Origin: Liquidambar formosana | Taxonomy: Eukaryota > Streptophyta > Magnoliopsida > Saxifragales > Altingiaceae | Length of the DNA stretch: 64,000 nucleotides | Direction of reading: 5' to 3' | NCBI GenBank assembly: GCA_039720395.1 | Contig: CM077827.1 | Span: 25,518,416-25,582,415, forward strand | Part shown: in pieces, positions 1 to 11,354 of the stretch | How the letters are laid out: every line of letters starts with the position of its first letter | How positions within the stretch are numbered: the first letter of the stretch is position 1 | Program-made: the position numbers and the translations under genes | The notes under the pieces: generated by a model | What the model saw: the letters and a program-made list of their open reading frames with translations, nothing else | What the model was told of the DNA's origin: nothing | The model's database searches: none

Positions 1-1392
1 GCTTTAGGGCTGTCCTTTAGGTTTTTAATGCATAGTTATGATTCTTGTGCTCCTGTTTGTCCTTGTGCTAGGATTAGTGTCATTGCATGTTAGAGTTAGG
101 ATTTTCATCATGTTATATTGCTTTAGTTAGTTAATATGCATGATATAATTTCTGTTTAGTTTGGTTTTAGCATGATTAAAGTATGTCTTGTGAGTTTTTA
201 AGCATATTTGTGAGTTTAGGGTTTTAGAGTCATTGTTTCGTGTTTGTTTTCATATAGCATGATAAAGTAGACTTTTTTATTTGGTTTTTCTTCGTGTTTG
301 CTGTATATGTTTTTCATATGGAGTAAACATGATAGTTTTGCATGCATGTTAGTATGTTTTAGGGTTTTTATGCATGATATGGTTCTAGGAATATGTTAGG
401 ACTTATTATTGTTCGCTGTTTTTGCTATTGGCATGCTTAGTGGATGATTTTAGGTCATAATACTATTCTGTCCAGATTTGCATGTTAGTGATTTTGCATG
501 GTTTTGAGCACTTGTAAGGGTGCAAATAGGTGTGGTATTTGTCCTATGGCAAATAGGGCTGCTTATGTCTGAAATAGCTAATGTTTGGACTAATTGCGCT
601 CAGGTAAGTGGGTGTGAAGGTGCCCCAATTCACCTTTCTTCCTTATCCCTTCTCTTCTCCCTATCTAAGGTTAATTTTTAATATGATCCTATGGTTTAAT
701 CAAAGGTTTCCTTCATAAATAAAATTCTGGTTTTTATTAAAGTTTCCATTTTGTGGATTTCTTTCCTAAAATCAAACTTTCTATCATATTCAACTCTTTT
801 GATTCAAATAAGGAAACCTAGGGTTTTTACCATAGGTTTATATTAGGATTCAACCCTAATTCTAATCGAACTACGTGGACTTTGATCCATGTATTTCGTT
901 GCATGGTACGTAGGCGCTCTTCGTGAGGCTCAAGTCCGTTCTAGGAGCCAAGCATCCTAGGTTTATTTATGTTTTCTTTTCTTCTTTCTTTTTTCTGTTT
1001 TTATTTGCTTATTATGCATGGATGGATGAATGAAATATATGATATGCATGCAATTCTTGTGATGATATACTTGCTGATTTTTGTATGGAAAGACTTTAAT
1101 TTAGCCCAAATGAACTGAGAGACCGAAAGGGTGACATGGGTGCCTATAGGCTTTGCCTAGAACCTTCCCATGTCATAACTTAGCCTCCGAATCCCCGATT
1201 TCTTTGGTTTTCAAAAGATTGGTTTTTGCCTTTCCTTTTTTATGGAGTCATTCAAATTGTTTTCCTAAAACAAACCATTTTTAGGGTTTTCCTTGTTTCC
1301 TTTAAAAAATAAGGTGGCGACTCCTTTCCTTTTTTTCTTTTTCAAACCCATTTTCTTTCAATCCCTTGTGGGCCCAATTTCCGGGGTTCACA
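1..1392 (+). repeat. Element A 5' LTR, 3' part only (Tat/Ogre-type)
   Basis: This stretch matches 15472-16863, the 3' half of element B's LTR, almost base for base, with an estimated 2-3% differences by eye. It ends in TTCACA like B's LTR. The left part, including U3 and the TATA box, lies outside the window. B's LTR is followed by a primer-binding site, but here the LTR end runs directly into protease-linker coding sequence at 1393. The PBS, leader, gag and protease have therefore been deleted. Confidence 0.9.
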
Positions 1393-1864
1393 TGGAGATG
1401 TTGCAGAGAAGCAGAGAAAGGGTCAAAGCAAAAGCAGAAGGAAGGGCGCCAGATATCTGAATCTCGCCATACCAACCTACCTTGAATGGTTACTTTGTTA
1501 AGGAAGGGGAGGACTTCCTATTCTGTGGATTCCCCGAACCATCCATTGACAAAGCAACTAAGCCGAGAGTTCCAGGGTTTGAGATATTCTTTACTAAGTG
1601 GTATCCCATCACTGCTACAATGGTTGATGATGAAGCAATCAATGATGACTATTGGGAAGAGAAGAGTAAGGACTAGGTAGAACAGATGGATTCGGAAGCC
1701 ATGGTTACAATGTTTCAAGATATGGTTCTTGCTGTGGAGGAATCGGATCTCGAGTGTTCTTCAATTCACCATGCAGCCGTGCCGCTCCTTAATTGGCATC
1801 TTGAAGAGGGTATCATTGCAGAAGTTCTTGAGGGCGAGGATCTCGACTTACCTGATAGTAGTTT
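1393..1864 (+). pseudogene. Truncated end of gag-protease exon 1 (element A)
   Basis: This is the remnant of the acidic linker that follows protease and G-patch in B (50505-50980) and C (42402-43090). The hallmark NGYFVKEGEDF and a final DSSL are recognisable. The protease and G-patch themselves are missing because the LTR is fused to the middle of this region. In-frame stops lie at 1458-1460 (TGA) and 1674-1676 (TAG, where C has Trp). The exon end at 1864/1865 keeps the same splice-donor context as B and C. Confidence 0.85.
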
Positions 1865-2033
1865 GTAGGTTCCTTAGTAGCTTGTTTTAGCTTTCTTTTC
1901 AAATAAAGTGTGTCCGCCTAGCCCACCTTGTGGAGTTAGGAGTCGTTCCCTAGTTGTGGCACATGTGTTTTCTTTTCTTTGTTTTGTTTTGTTAGTTCAG
2001 TCAATAAAGTGTGTTTCTTTTCGTTATTTGCAG
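1865..2033 (+). other. Predicted intron between protease and RT exons (element A)
   Basis: The donor GTAGGT begins inside the Leu-stop codons at the end of exon 1, and the acceptor is TTATTTGCAG. Removing 169 bp deletes the TAG stop and joins the upstream frame in phase to VSFLSSMDIYGMD. The same arrangement occurs in B and C. The interval holds AATAAA at 1902-1907 and 2003-2008, each followed by GTGTG. Splicing between pro and rt is an established Ogre property; here it is inferred from sequence. Confidence 0.75.
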
Positions 2034-5000
2034 TGTTTCCTTTCTTTCTTCTATGGATATCTATGGCATGGATATAGATCCTAGGAATGACGTCCCCCCG
2101 GAGCTCGTCGAGCAAAGGAAAAGGGGCGTTACCGAACCTAACATGGATGAATTGGAATCAATCAATCTAGGGACAGATGAATTGCCAAGGATAATTAAAA
2201 TCGGGATAACTCTCTCACTTGTTGAAAAAGAAAAGTTGATAATACTTCTAAAAGCCAATGTAGAGGCCTTCGCATGGTCTTATGAGGATATGCCTGGTAT
2301 TGATCCAGATATTGTGCAACATTACATCCCCACTAATCCCACTAAAAAGCCTATAAAGCAAAAATTAAGAAGATTAAAACCAGAATGGGCTTTAAAAGTA
2401 AAAGAAGAGGTAACTAAACAATTAGATGCCGGGTTTCTCCAAGTTGTGGAGTACCCTGAGTGGCTGTCTAACATAGTGCCTGTGCCTAAAAAAGATGGGA
2501 AAGTGCGAATGTGTGTTGACTTTCGCGACCTTAATGCTGCGAGCCCAAAGGATGATTTCCCTCTACCACATATCGATGTGTTGGTGGACAGCACGGCAGG
2601 CCATGCTCTTCTTTCCTTCATGGATGGGTTCTCTGGTTACAACCAGATAAAGATGGCGCCTCGAGACATGGAAAAGACGGCTTTTATCACGCAGTGGGGC
2701 ACGTATTGCTACAAGGTAATGCCTTTTGGCTTGAGAAATGCCCGGGCTACTTACCAAAGAGCTGCTACGACCCTATTGCATGATATGATCCATAAAGAAG
2801 TAGAGGTGTATGTGGACGACATGATAGTCAAATCTGTAGACCGGGAAGGACATTTCGCGGCATTGGAGAAGTTCCTAGAAAGGGCAAAGAAGTACAACCT
2901 CCGACTGAATCCTCAGAAGTGCGCCTTCGGAGTCACCGCAGGGAAGCTGTTGGGTTTCATGATCACTCAGAGGGGAATTGAAGTTGATCCAGGGAAGATA
3001 AAAGCTATCACGGAGATGGAGCCACCAAGAATGGAAAAGTAGATCCGGGGTTTTCTGGGGAGAGTTCAATACATCAGTCGCTTTATCGCCAATCTAACCA
3101 TGGTATGCGAGCCAATTTTCAAGCTGCTTAAAAAGGGCATTTCCAAGGAATGGAATGAGGATTGTCAAGAAGCCTTTGAAACCATTAAAAGGTATCTGAG
3201 TAACCCCCCAATCTTGGTTCCCCCGCGGCAAGGTAAACCATTACTGTTATATTTAACGGTTACTGAAACCGCGACGGGAGCCATGTTAGCTCAATACCTT
3301 GAAGGGTCGAAAAAGGAAAATGCCATCTACTACTTGAGCAAGAAAATGACAGATTATGAAGTAAAGTACAATGCGCTAGAAAAGGCTTGCGTAGCATTGG
3401 TATGGGCTACCCAGAAACTCCGTCATTACATGATGTCTTTCGAAGTCCTGTTGATAAGTCGATTGGATCCTTTGAAGTATTTGCTAGAAAAACCAGTCCT
3501 ATCATACAGGACCGCTCGTTGGTCACTTCTCCTCAATGAGTTCGACATAAAGTACCTGGCGCAGAAGTCTGTTAAAGGAAGTGTCATTGCAGACCATTTG
3601 GCAAGCTGCCCTGTGTCGTCATCGACCCAATTCAATGATGAGTTCCCCGACGAAGATATTCTGGAAATCAAGAAGAAGGTTTGGAAAGTCTACTTCAACG
3701 GAGCTGCAAATAGAAGAGGTTATGGCATAGGGGTGCTACTAGTCTCGCCCGAGGAAGCCTTCACGCCTTTAGTAGTCAAATTGGGGTTCGAAGCCACCAA
3801 CAACATAGCAGAATATGAGGCCTGCATCCTAGCATTGGAGGCTGCGTTAGAATTGGGGATAAAAGAACTAGAGGTGTTTGGAGATTCAGCATTGATCATC
3901 TGTCAGATAAAAGGGGAGTGGAAGACTCGCGATGAGAAGCTGTTGCCCTATCATGCCTATTTGGAAGCACTGACCAAAGAGTTCGCGGAGATCGAGTTCA
4001 ATTACTTGTCGAGAAACAAGAATCAGTTCGCTGATGCCTTAGCAACTCTAGCTTCAATGGTGGAAATACCAGAAGGAGGAAGCGTGAAACCGCTCGTGAT
4101 TGAATGCAGAGAGAAACCTGTTTATTGCTGTTCCATTCGAGAAAGAGAGGTAACAGATAGCCACCCTTGGTTTCATGACATAAGAAGGCTCATCGAGGAA
4201 AGAGAATATCCGGAAGAAGCATCTCGCGTGGATAGGCGAACACTGAGAAGATTGGCAAGCCATTATGTGGTATGCGGAGGAAAACTGTCTCGGAGGTCTT
4301 ACGACGGAATTCACTTGCTGTGTGTCACGGAGGAAGAAGCCAGAAAACTCATCGAAGAAATCCATGAAGGAGTGGGAGCTCCGCATATGAATGGATACAT
4401 GTTGGCTAAGAAGATCATGAGACTAGGGTATTACTGGTCTACAATGGAAAGGGATTGCTATGCCCACGTCAAGAAGTGCCATAAGTGTCAGCTCTTCGCC
4501 AACGGACAACACTTGCCCTCCATGCCCTTAACAAGCATGTCAACTCCGTGGCCGTTTGCAGTATGGGGAATAGATATCATCGGACAGATTAAGCCGAAGG
4601 CATCCAATGGTCATGAATACATTTTGGTAGCCATCGATTACTTTACCAAATGGGTGGAAGTAGCTTCCTTCAAAGTTTTGAATGCTAAAAAGGTGGCGCA
4701 GTTCATACAGCTCAACATTATCTACCGATATGGGGTACCGCACGAGGTCATTTCAGATAACGGTCAGCATTTCCAGAAGGAGACCAAAGAACTCTTGCAG
4801 AAGTACAAGATTATTCATCACTTGTCATCCTCGTATCGTCCGCAGACAAACGGCGCCGTGGAAGCCGCCAACAAAAACATCAAGAAGATATTACAGAAAA
4901 CGACTGACACGTACACTGATTGGCATGAGAAACTACCATTGGCATTATGGGGGTACAGAACGTCAGTCAGATCGTCAACAGGGGCTACGCCGTACGCGCT

Positions 5001-5412
5001 AGTGTATGGGATGGAGGCTGTTTTGCCAGTAGAGTTGGAAGTTCCTTCGTTAAGGGTTGCTGTGGAAAGTCAGCTGGCAGAGGTGGACTGGATCAAAAGT
5101 CGTTATGATGAGTTAGCATTGCTAGATGAAAGGCGATTGAGGGCTCTCTACCATGTGCAAGGGTACCAGAGAAGAGTCGCAAGGACATTCAACAAACATG
5201 TCAAAGACAGAGGCTTGAAGAAAGGGGATTTAGTGTTGAAAGAGATCCGAGCTCCAATTTTCGATCCACGAGGAAAGTTCAAACCAAGTTGGGGAGGACC
5301 GTACGTCATCAAGGAGATATTGCCAGTAGGGGCTGTTCGACTTATGGATTTGGATGGGATCGAGTTCGCTCGTCCCACCAATTTGGATCAATTAAAGAAG
5401 TATTATGTATAA
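2034..5412 (+). pseudogene. pol exon 2: RT, RNase H, archaeal-like RNase H, integrase (element A, broken)
   Basis: RT motifs include KKDGKVRMCVDFRDLN and the catalytic YVDD (2809-2820). They are followed by the Ty3-type RNase H (LLLYLTVTETATGAML), a second RNase H-like domain (WKVYFNGAANRRGYGIGVLL) and integrase. The integrase has an H-C zinc region (CHKCQ), GIDIIG and SDNG acidic residues, the VEAANKN glutamate and a GGPYVIKEI tail. Dual RNase H is a Tat/Ogre hallmark. One in-frame TAG at 3040-3042, where B and C have CAG (Gln), breaks an otherwise open frame. The conserved NAGATYQ reads NARATYQ here. The gene is probably inactive. Confidence 0.92.
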
Positions 5413-5732
5413 GGCCTGCTAGGTTGAAAACCTGTAAAGGCGGCCTAGGCAAAAGTTAAGGCATTTGAACTACGAGGACCTGATTCCCAAAAAAAAAAAA
5501 GAAAAAAAAGAAAAAAAGAAAAAGAAAAAAAAAAGAAAAAAAGAAAAACGGGGATACGTAGGCAGCCCATAAAGTTACATTGGGTGCGGTCCAAACAACA
5601 CAATCATAACAGCAATCTCGAAAGTAGATTATTATTGGCAATTCATTTGAAACTAATTGTTTGACATAACAATTTATTGATGTTAAGTAAAATAACTATC
5701 GACATGCCATAGATATTCTATTCTTTGAGTTT
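5413..5732 (+). other. Post-pol spacer with A/G-rich tract (element A)
   Basis: No gene is visible. A roughly 60 bp run of A with scattered G (about 5489-5549) is flanked by conserved text: AACTACGAGGACCTGATTCC before it and GATACGTAGGCAGCCC after it. The same flanks surround an A-rich tract in B (54512-54836) and, inverted, a T-rich tract in C (38504-38843). The antisense gene ends just downstream, so sense pol and the antisense transcript converge here. Confidence 0.75.
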
Positions 5733-7019
5733 TTAAGTCCTCTTGAGTTTCTTCAGAGTCGTCTTGTTTGTCTTCTGTCTCTCTCTGTCAAGTCTTCTTT
5801 TCTTTCGCAAGTCATGGCCGTGGGATGCCTCCACTGCTTCAAGAATGTCTTCTCTGCAAAGTCCAAGTCTCGTGTCCTTGATAAGGTCATAAATTCTTTC
5901 TCGGCGAGAAGTCTCCCTGTCGCCCAAATCATCCTTCAACCATTGCTTGTACTCTTTATTCATCTCGAAAGGTCCTTCAGTGTTGGCAATCCGAGTCAAT
6001 TTCAGGTCTGTAGGCCAGCGAGTCCTCGCCCACTTGATTATGGTAGGCCCGATAGGTTCCACAAAGCAACGAGGTCCTGTTAAGGACGGTATGGTTTGCA
6101 TGGCGCCCATCTGGCGAAGAATTCTCGAAGTCCAATAGAAGGAAGTCGATCTCAGTCCTATGAGTCTGACGAAAGCACATCCCGAGGTTCGAAAAAGTAC
6201 CTGCTCTTTACACCCCCATGTGAAGACGTACCATTTGATATTCCGCCATGACAGCGTGTGGAAATAACCCAACCAATCTCTTAAAGAGAACGGCCCAGGG
6301 AGTTCAACTCGGCGCAGACAGAAGTGCTGGGGCTTGTATGGAGTGATAGTGGTGGGAGATAGAAAATTCAAGTGCTCGAGTAGTCACATTTGCAGCAAAA
6401 AGGGGCTACCTTCTAAAGGCACTTTGGGGTTGCCGTGAATTCTATCTAAACCATTCAAGGTTTCAGCTAATACCAAGGGAATAATGTTATGTCGCTTGAG
6501 AAGAGGGGTAATCAACTCACATATTTGAACAGGGGCTTGAAGAGTGCCGGTTGATATGAGAAAGCGACCAATTAAGCAAAAAGCGAGTGCACGCTGAATT
6601 TGAAGGGTGAAAGTCAGAGTACCTTCGCTATCATGAGCCAAGAATGAGGTTGCTAACTTCATTAAGTCCACCATATGATCCTTGACAAAGATCGTTGCGT
6701 CCCTTTGAGGAATGCCAAGAAAATCCGAGAAGGAAGCAAGGTAATCCGAGCGAGGTGTAGGAAGAATGAATGGCCCTGCGGGCGAAACTCCAAATAAAGC
6801 ACAGAATTCCTCCATGGTTGGGCATGATTCTTCATAATTAAATCGAAAGACATGGATTTGAGGATCCCAGAAGTATGTAGCAGCAGTGAGAAGGGTCGTC
6901 TCGAGCTTCATGTGCCTTATGGAGAGCAATGGTTCCAAGCCGAAGCGCTTAAACTCAGTTTTGTCTTTGGCAGCCATGACTGCCAAAAACCCTCTTAAGA
7001 ACCCATCCAAGGCTTCCAT
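5733..7019 (-). pseudogene. Antisense DUF7745-like gene, one nonsense codon (element A)
   Basis: This is a 428-codon frame with the same length as the copies in B and C. Motifs include ATYFWDP, HVFRFNYEE, PTMEEFCALFGVS, RFLISTGT and LAETLNGLD, with a Lys/Arg-rich tail (DLRKKRRLDRERQK). These resemble the plant DUF7745 family, which is related to mobile-domain proteins; the family name comes from memory of motifs. The frame is broken once by TGA at 6384-6386, where B and C have Trp (LLQMWLLERL). The start is set at ATG 7019, matching MEALD/MKALD in the other copies and lying 48 bp below a TATA box. The gene runs opposite to retrotransposon transcription. Confidence 0.8.
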
Positions 7020-7066
7020 AATTATTGTCAATGAAAATAGGTGAGTTAGAAGACTCCCCTCATGTG

Positions 7067-7074
7067 TTTTTATA
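7067..7074 (-). promoter_or_regulatory. TATA box of antisense DUF7745-like gene (A)
   Basis: TATAAAAA on the minus strand, in context CCTATAAAAACACATG. It sits 48 bp before the ATG. B (56172-56179) and C (37161-37168) have the same box at 49 bp. Confidence 0.65.
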
Positions 7075-7160
7075 GGAAAAGGGTCACAAATTCGAGTCCT
7101 AAAGGAAGTAGAACCGTCAAAATCGCAAAATTCCTGAAAAATCGCGAAAAAGCGCATCGA

Positions 7161-7242
7161 CCTCGGGTGACCATCCGGGGCTGGACGGTCAGCCGTCTAG
7201 GCCCAGACGGCTAACCGTCCGGGGCCAGATGGTCACCCGAGG
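7161..7242. promoter_or_regulatory. GC-rich dyad element, copy 1 (upstream of A DUF7745-like gene)
   Basis: The outer arms CCTCGGGTGACCATC and GATGGTCACCCGAGG are perfectly complementary. The inner arms GGACGG...AGCCGTC and GACGGCT...CCGTCC are also complementary. It lies about 87 bp upstream of the TATA box. It is one of seven copies in the window, found at antisense gene promoters and in C's LTRs. Confidence 0.75.
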
Positions 7243-7522
7243 CCTCCGCCTTGTTTTGCCTTGTTTCGCCCGGTTTTGCCTATTTTCGCGTTCGGATGGC
7301 CTTTTTAGGCCATTTTCACTCCTATGAACTCACATTGGCTCAAATTTACATAAGAAAGGCACCATAACATCATCATGATAGATTCAAATAAGCACAACAA
7401 GTATTCATACTAAGGGATAAAAAGTTTGGTTTTAGGTGGCAAGTACAAAACACAAGCATGAAATGCAAAAAGATAGCCATTGTCTCATTAATTCTACAAG
7501 CCCAACAAGAAAGTAAATGAAC
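7243..7522. other. Spacer between the two antisense genes (A)
   Basis: Non-coding. It holds the upstream flank of the DUF7745-like promoter and the 3' flank of the PMD gene. I see no other feature. Confidence 0.5.
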
Positions 7523-8629
7523 TCAGCGGTTCCCAGAGCTTCTTTTGCGGCTCGGCCCTGCTCCGTCACGACCCCCACGAGGTGCTCTGGGAGGGCGCAT
7601 TGCCGGTGGTGGCTGCATATACAAAATCCATTGCAAAGAGGCTAAGTATGAATAGAGTTGGTTGAAAACCACATATGAGAACTTTGAATAGGTGGAAAAC
7701 TTACCATGACATCCAAACGAGCTTCTGCCATAGATTTGGCTAAGCTCATCCTCACAAGGTCACGCCTCAAACCCTCACTAAGGTCGATGAACTCTTGGGC
7801 ATATGCCGCGGGCACCTAGGATAATCAATAAGGGTAAAATTGAAGGTAATGTTCAAAGAAAGAAAGAAATACCCATAAAGAGAACTCACCTGTTCTCGAT
7901 TTGGGTCGATCCTAGGAGATTCGTCAAATGCAGGGTGAGTGATAGCGGTCTTGACAAAGTCTGACCCACTGCACAAATCAATGAACCAATTCGGCTGAGG
8001 CAAGGGGAGTGACCTATCCCCCTCCATCTCATCTTCCTCAGAGCCAGGAACCACTCCTGAGCCCACTGTCGAGCTATGTCCTCGTGCTCGTCGACCCTGC
8101 AAGTGTTCACCTATTAAATAGAATCTCTATCAAAAAGAAAAGGCTAGGAGAATGTTAAAGACTTACCCCCTGAGGAGGGAAGCCTGTCACCCTGGGCCTC
8201 ATCAGATATTGGAGACAGAAAGTGTCATATGCAATGTCAGGAGAAGTGAACTCCTCCGCATCCCAGCCTCTCAAGGCATCCCACAACTCCTCCCCCTCCA
8301 TTAAGTTAGCATGCCTCATGTTAAGTGGTGGAAGCATTGGAGCCATGGCGGCATTCACATCACCCATGACTTGGCGTAGGACACGCTCTCCTAGGTACCA
8401 ATACCTACCCACGGGGCCTTCCAAGAGCACCCTCTTGCCCGTTAGCATCAAGCTAGGAATGCATCGCTTGGGTAGCATTGGTACCCATATCTTCCAGGGA
8501 TTCCACTCAATCTGTTCAAAAATCCAAAATGAGAAATTGGGAGTAAAAAGGAAAAGGAAAAGAATGGGGAAAGAATTTCACCATATCAGCAGTAAGGTTT
8601 GCTAGGTGAGCTCTAGCAAAGGCGTAATC

Positions 8630-10330
8630 TGATGGGAATCAAACTAGAGAGGAAAAATACAAAGGCGGAATTTAAAATTTTTCCTACGATTCCCAAACCC
8701 ATGAATCTTAATTATGCTTAATACAAAACAAAAACCCTAACTAGAAGAGGGTAGAATTACTTACAGTTGAATAAGTCTTCTCCTTTATGCTCCAAGCTTT
8801 TTCTTCTCCTTTTTGCTCCAAGCTTTGTCTCCGGACAGCGGTGAATGAGCAGCCCAAGTGCACTGCCTCCAACAGTATCCACACCTAGCTTGAGCAAGTT
8901 GTCCTTTCCTTCTTCTTCCTTAGGGTTGCTAGAGGTGGAGAAGAGGGAGAGAGAGAGAGGGAGGGCTGTGTAAATTTCGGCCAGCACTTGGGAGCCTCCA
9001 AGAGTGCATTAAGTGATGATGTCATCACATCATAAGAGGCTTTAAATAGCCTCCAACTAGGGCCGGCCAAGGGGGGATTCCAAACCCTAATCTAATTTGT
9101 GTAATTACTCTTAATTACACAATTAGCCCACTAGTTTGCATCAAATACAAATTAGCCCCTTAAAGAACTTTTCTTTAATCACTTATACCCTTTCTCTCAT
9201 AGACAATCAAGCTCTCTTAGCATGATCAGTGTGTGACCCATTGGGTTCACATCATCAAGTAGTAGGAACAGCACAAGTTGTGCACAATGGAACACTTTCC
9301 ATTAAGGGTCTAATTGAAACTCCTTTCAATTCCCTAATTGATTATAACTCATTTATATCAATTAGGGCTTCTACTAACCATGAGTAACACCTAGCATATG
9401 GCTCATGGTGTGGTCCTTAATGAGGTGAATAGTCATTTACAAAGAACCCTTCTGTTATAGTTTACAGGTTACAATTCCATCCTTCCATCAACACAATGTC
9501 TCCAATTGAACTAATAGGACATGGAAGTCTGTCAAGTCCCTAGTTCAATTACTTTATACTCATTCATTAATATCAACTCAATGATGAACTTATGGAAACT
9601 CCTTTCCATATTCATTCTACCATGGGCCCATGGATTTAATGAGTTATATTCAATGAATGCTGTATGAGACATTCACTCCCTTTTTCCTGAGAGTGATGGA
9701 TTCCTTGTTGATCACTCACATGCCTTCACACATATAGCAGAAGGGCCAATGAACACCCTTACAGACCCCTGAATAGGATCTGCACTTAGTGTTATCAAAC
9801 TTCTAAAGCTACATGCATAAGACAACCATGGTGTCTCAGGTCTAAGGATTACTTGTACCACTATAACAATGAGAAACTGATTGACAGGCAGGTTAAAACT
9901 CCATTCAGTTTATCTCATATCTTTGGTCACATTCAGTGTACCTATTCTGATAATAGGCACCCACTTGTTGGTTGTAGTGTCTCCACACAAATAGCTTGAG
10001 ACTAGCTATCCTCCTATAGAGTCAACCTAACAAGTGCTAGTCCTATGGTTCATTACTGTCCATCATAGTGAACCTTCAACTAGGAATGATTTAGGAGTTT
10101 AGTACAGAGATATATTTACAGTCTCAAAATTACAACCCTTTGTAATTTCATATTCTCAACTCTAACTCCATGGACATATTATGTAAATATAAATGATGCA
10201 TATAAACATAATAGAATAAGCCTTTTTATTAAATCAATAATAAATGTGACATATATAAATGAAATCAATTGATTGTTCCTAATCCCTAAACAATCATCTC
10301 TATGATTGGCTCTAGGGCATAATCCCAACA
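8630..10330 (-). mobile_element. Copia solo LTR in exon 3 of the antisense PMD gene
   Basis: Read on the minus strand it starts TGTTGGGATTATGCCC and ends GATTCCCATCA. It is related to the LTRs of the full copia element at 20537-30228 but clearly more diverged. It is 1701 bp long and flanked by 5 bp repeats TAATC (8625-8629 and 10331-10335). The final CCCATCA replaces CCCAACA. No internal copia sequence remains, so it arose by LTR-LTR recombination. Confidence 0.92.
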
Positions 10331-11354
10331 TAATCATGACGATTCGCCGCCCGGATGGACACATAACTAGGGGAGTAATTCTTGAGGGTAGGCCATTCAA
10401 TGGTTTCCTCAGCAAGGGATGGGCGACATAGGTTGAGGTACTCATAGCACCAAACCTGTCAAAAATTGAGAAAAGAGTCAAAAAGAAAGATAATATAAGG
10501 AAAAAATAAAAAGGAATGAAAGGGAAGTAGCATTACCTCCCAAACAAAGGGCATCCCGCCGAAGTCCTTAGTCACACCACGTGACATGTCACACATGGTG
10601 TGATACATGGTGGCTAGAGCAGCCCCTCCCCAGTTGAACTTCCTAATCTTTTCAACATCTTCCATGCTTGCAAGAAGACCCAAAGGGGCTAGGTCGCCCG
10701 TGCCGGCAAAGAATGTGCATGAGATCATGTACAAAAGGAATGCCCTTGTAATGCAATCGGGGCTTGCACCCTCGCTCTCCCTTTGCTTAGCAAACTTGTT
10801 GAAAAGCCAAGTGCGTCGCACCGCTTTCTTGATTACCTCGATCTCCATCCCAAGGTAAGCTAGGAGATAATCCTCATCCGTGTGAGCCTCCTCATAGAAC
10901 TCCAAGCTTTTGCCTTTAATGCTCAAGCCCGTGATCATGGTGAAGTCCTTGGGGGTTAGTGTCATCTCTCCGAAGCTAAAATGGAATGTATTGGTGGTGT
11001 CCCACCATAGCTCAGACAAGGCTAGCAAAGCTTGCCTATCACATTGGTCATTCTATAGAGAATCTAGGAATGGGCCAAAACCGGCCTTTTCGACATAGCC
11101 CTTGGCAATGGGTTGGAAGTTTTCCATGTTTCGCCACCATTCAATGAGTCCTTTGACGGAGGACCTAGTGCGCATCTCCTAAAAGTTGGGCTATAGCCGT
11201 TGAAAATACCTTGAGGGTTAGTTGAAAGAACATAGAAATAATAAGCTTGCACTAACAATTGGTTTCAAATTGTTTTCTAAAAGATGTTAAAAAGTTGTTT
11301 TTATTCATGAAATGAATTGCTAATGGATGTTTATGAGTTTACTTGTTCATGTGC

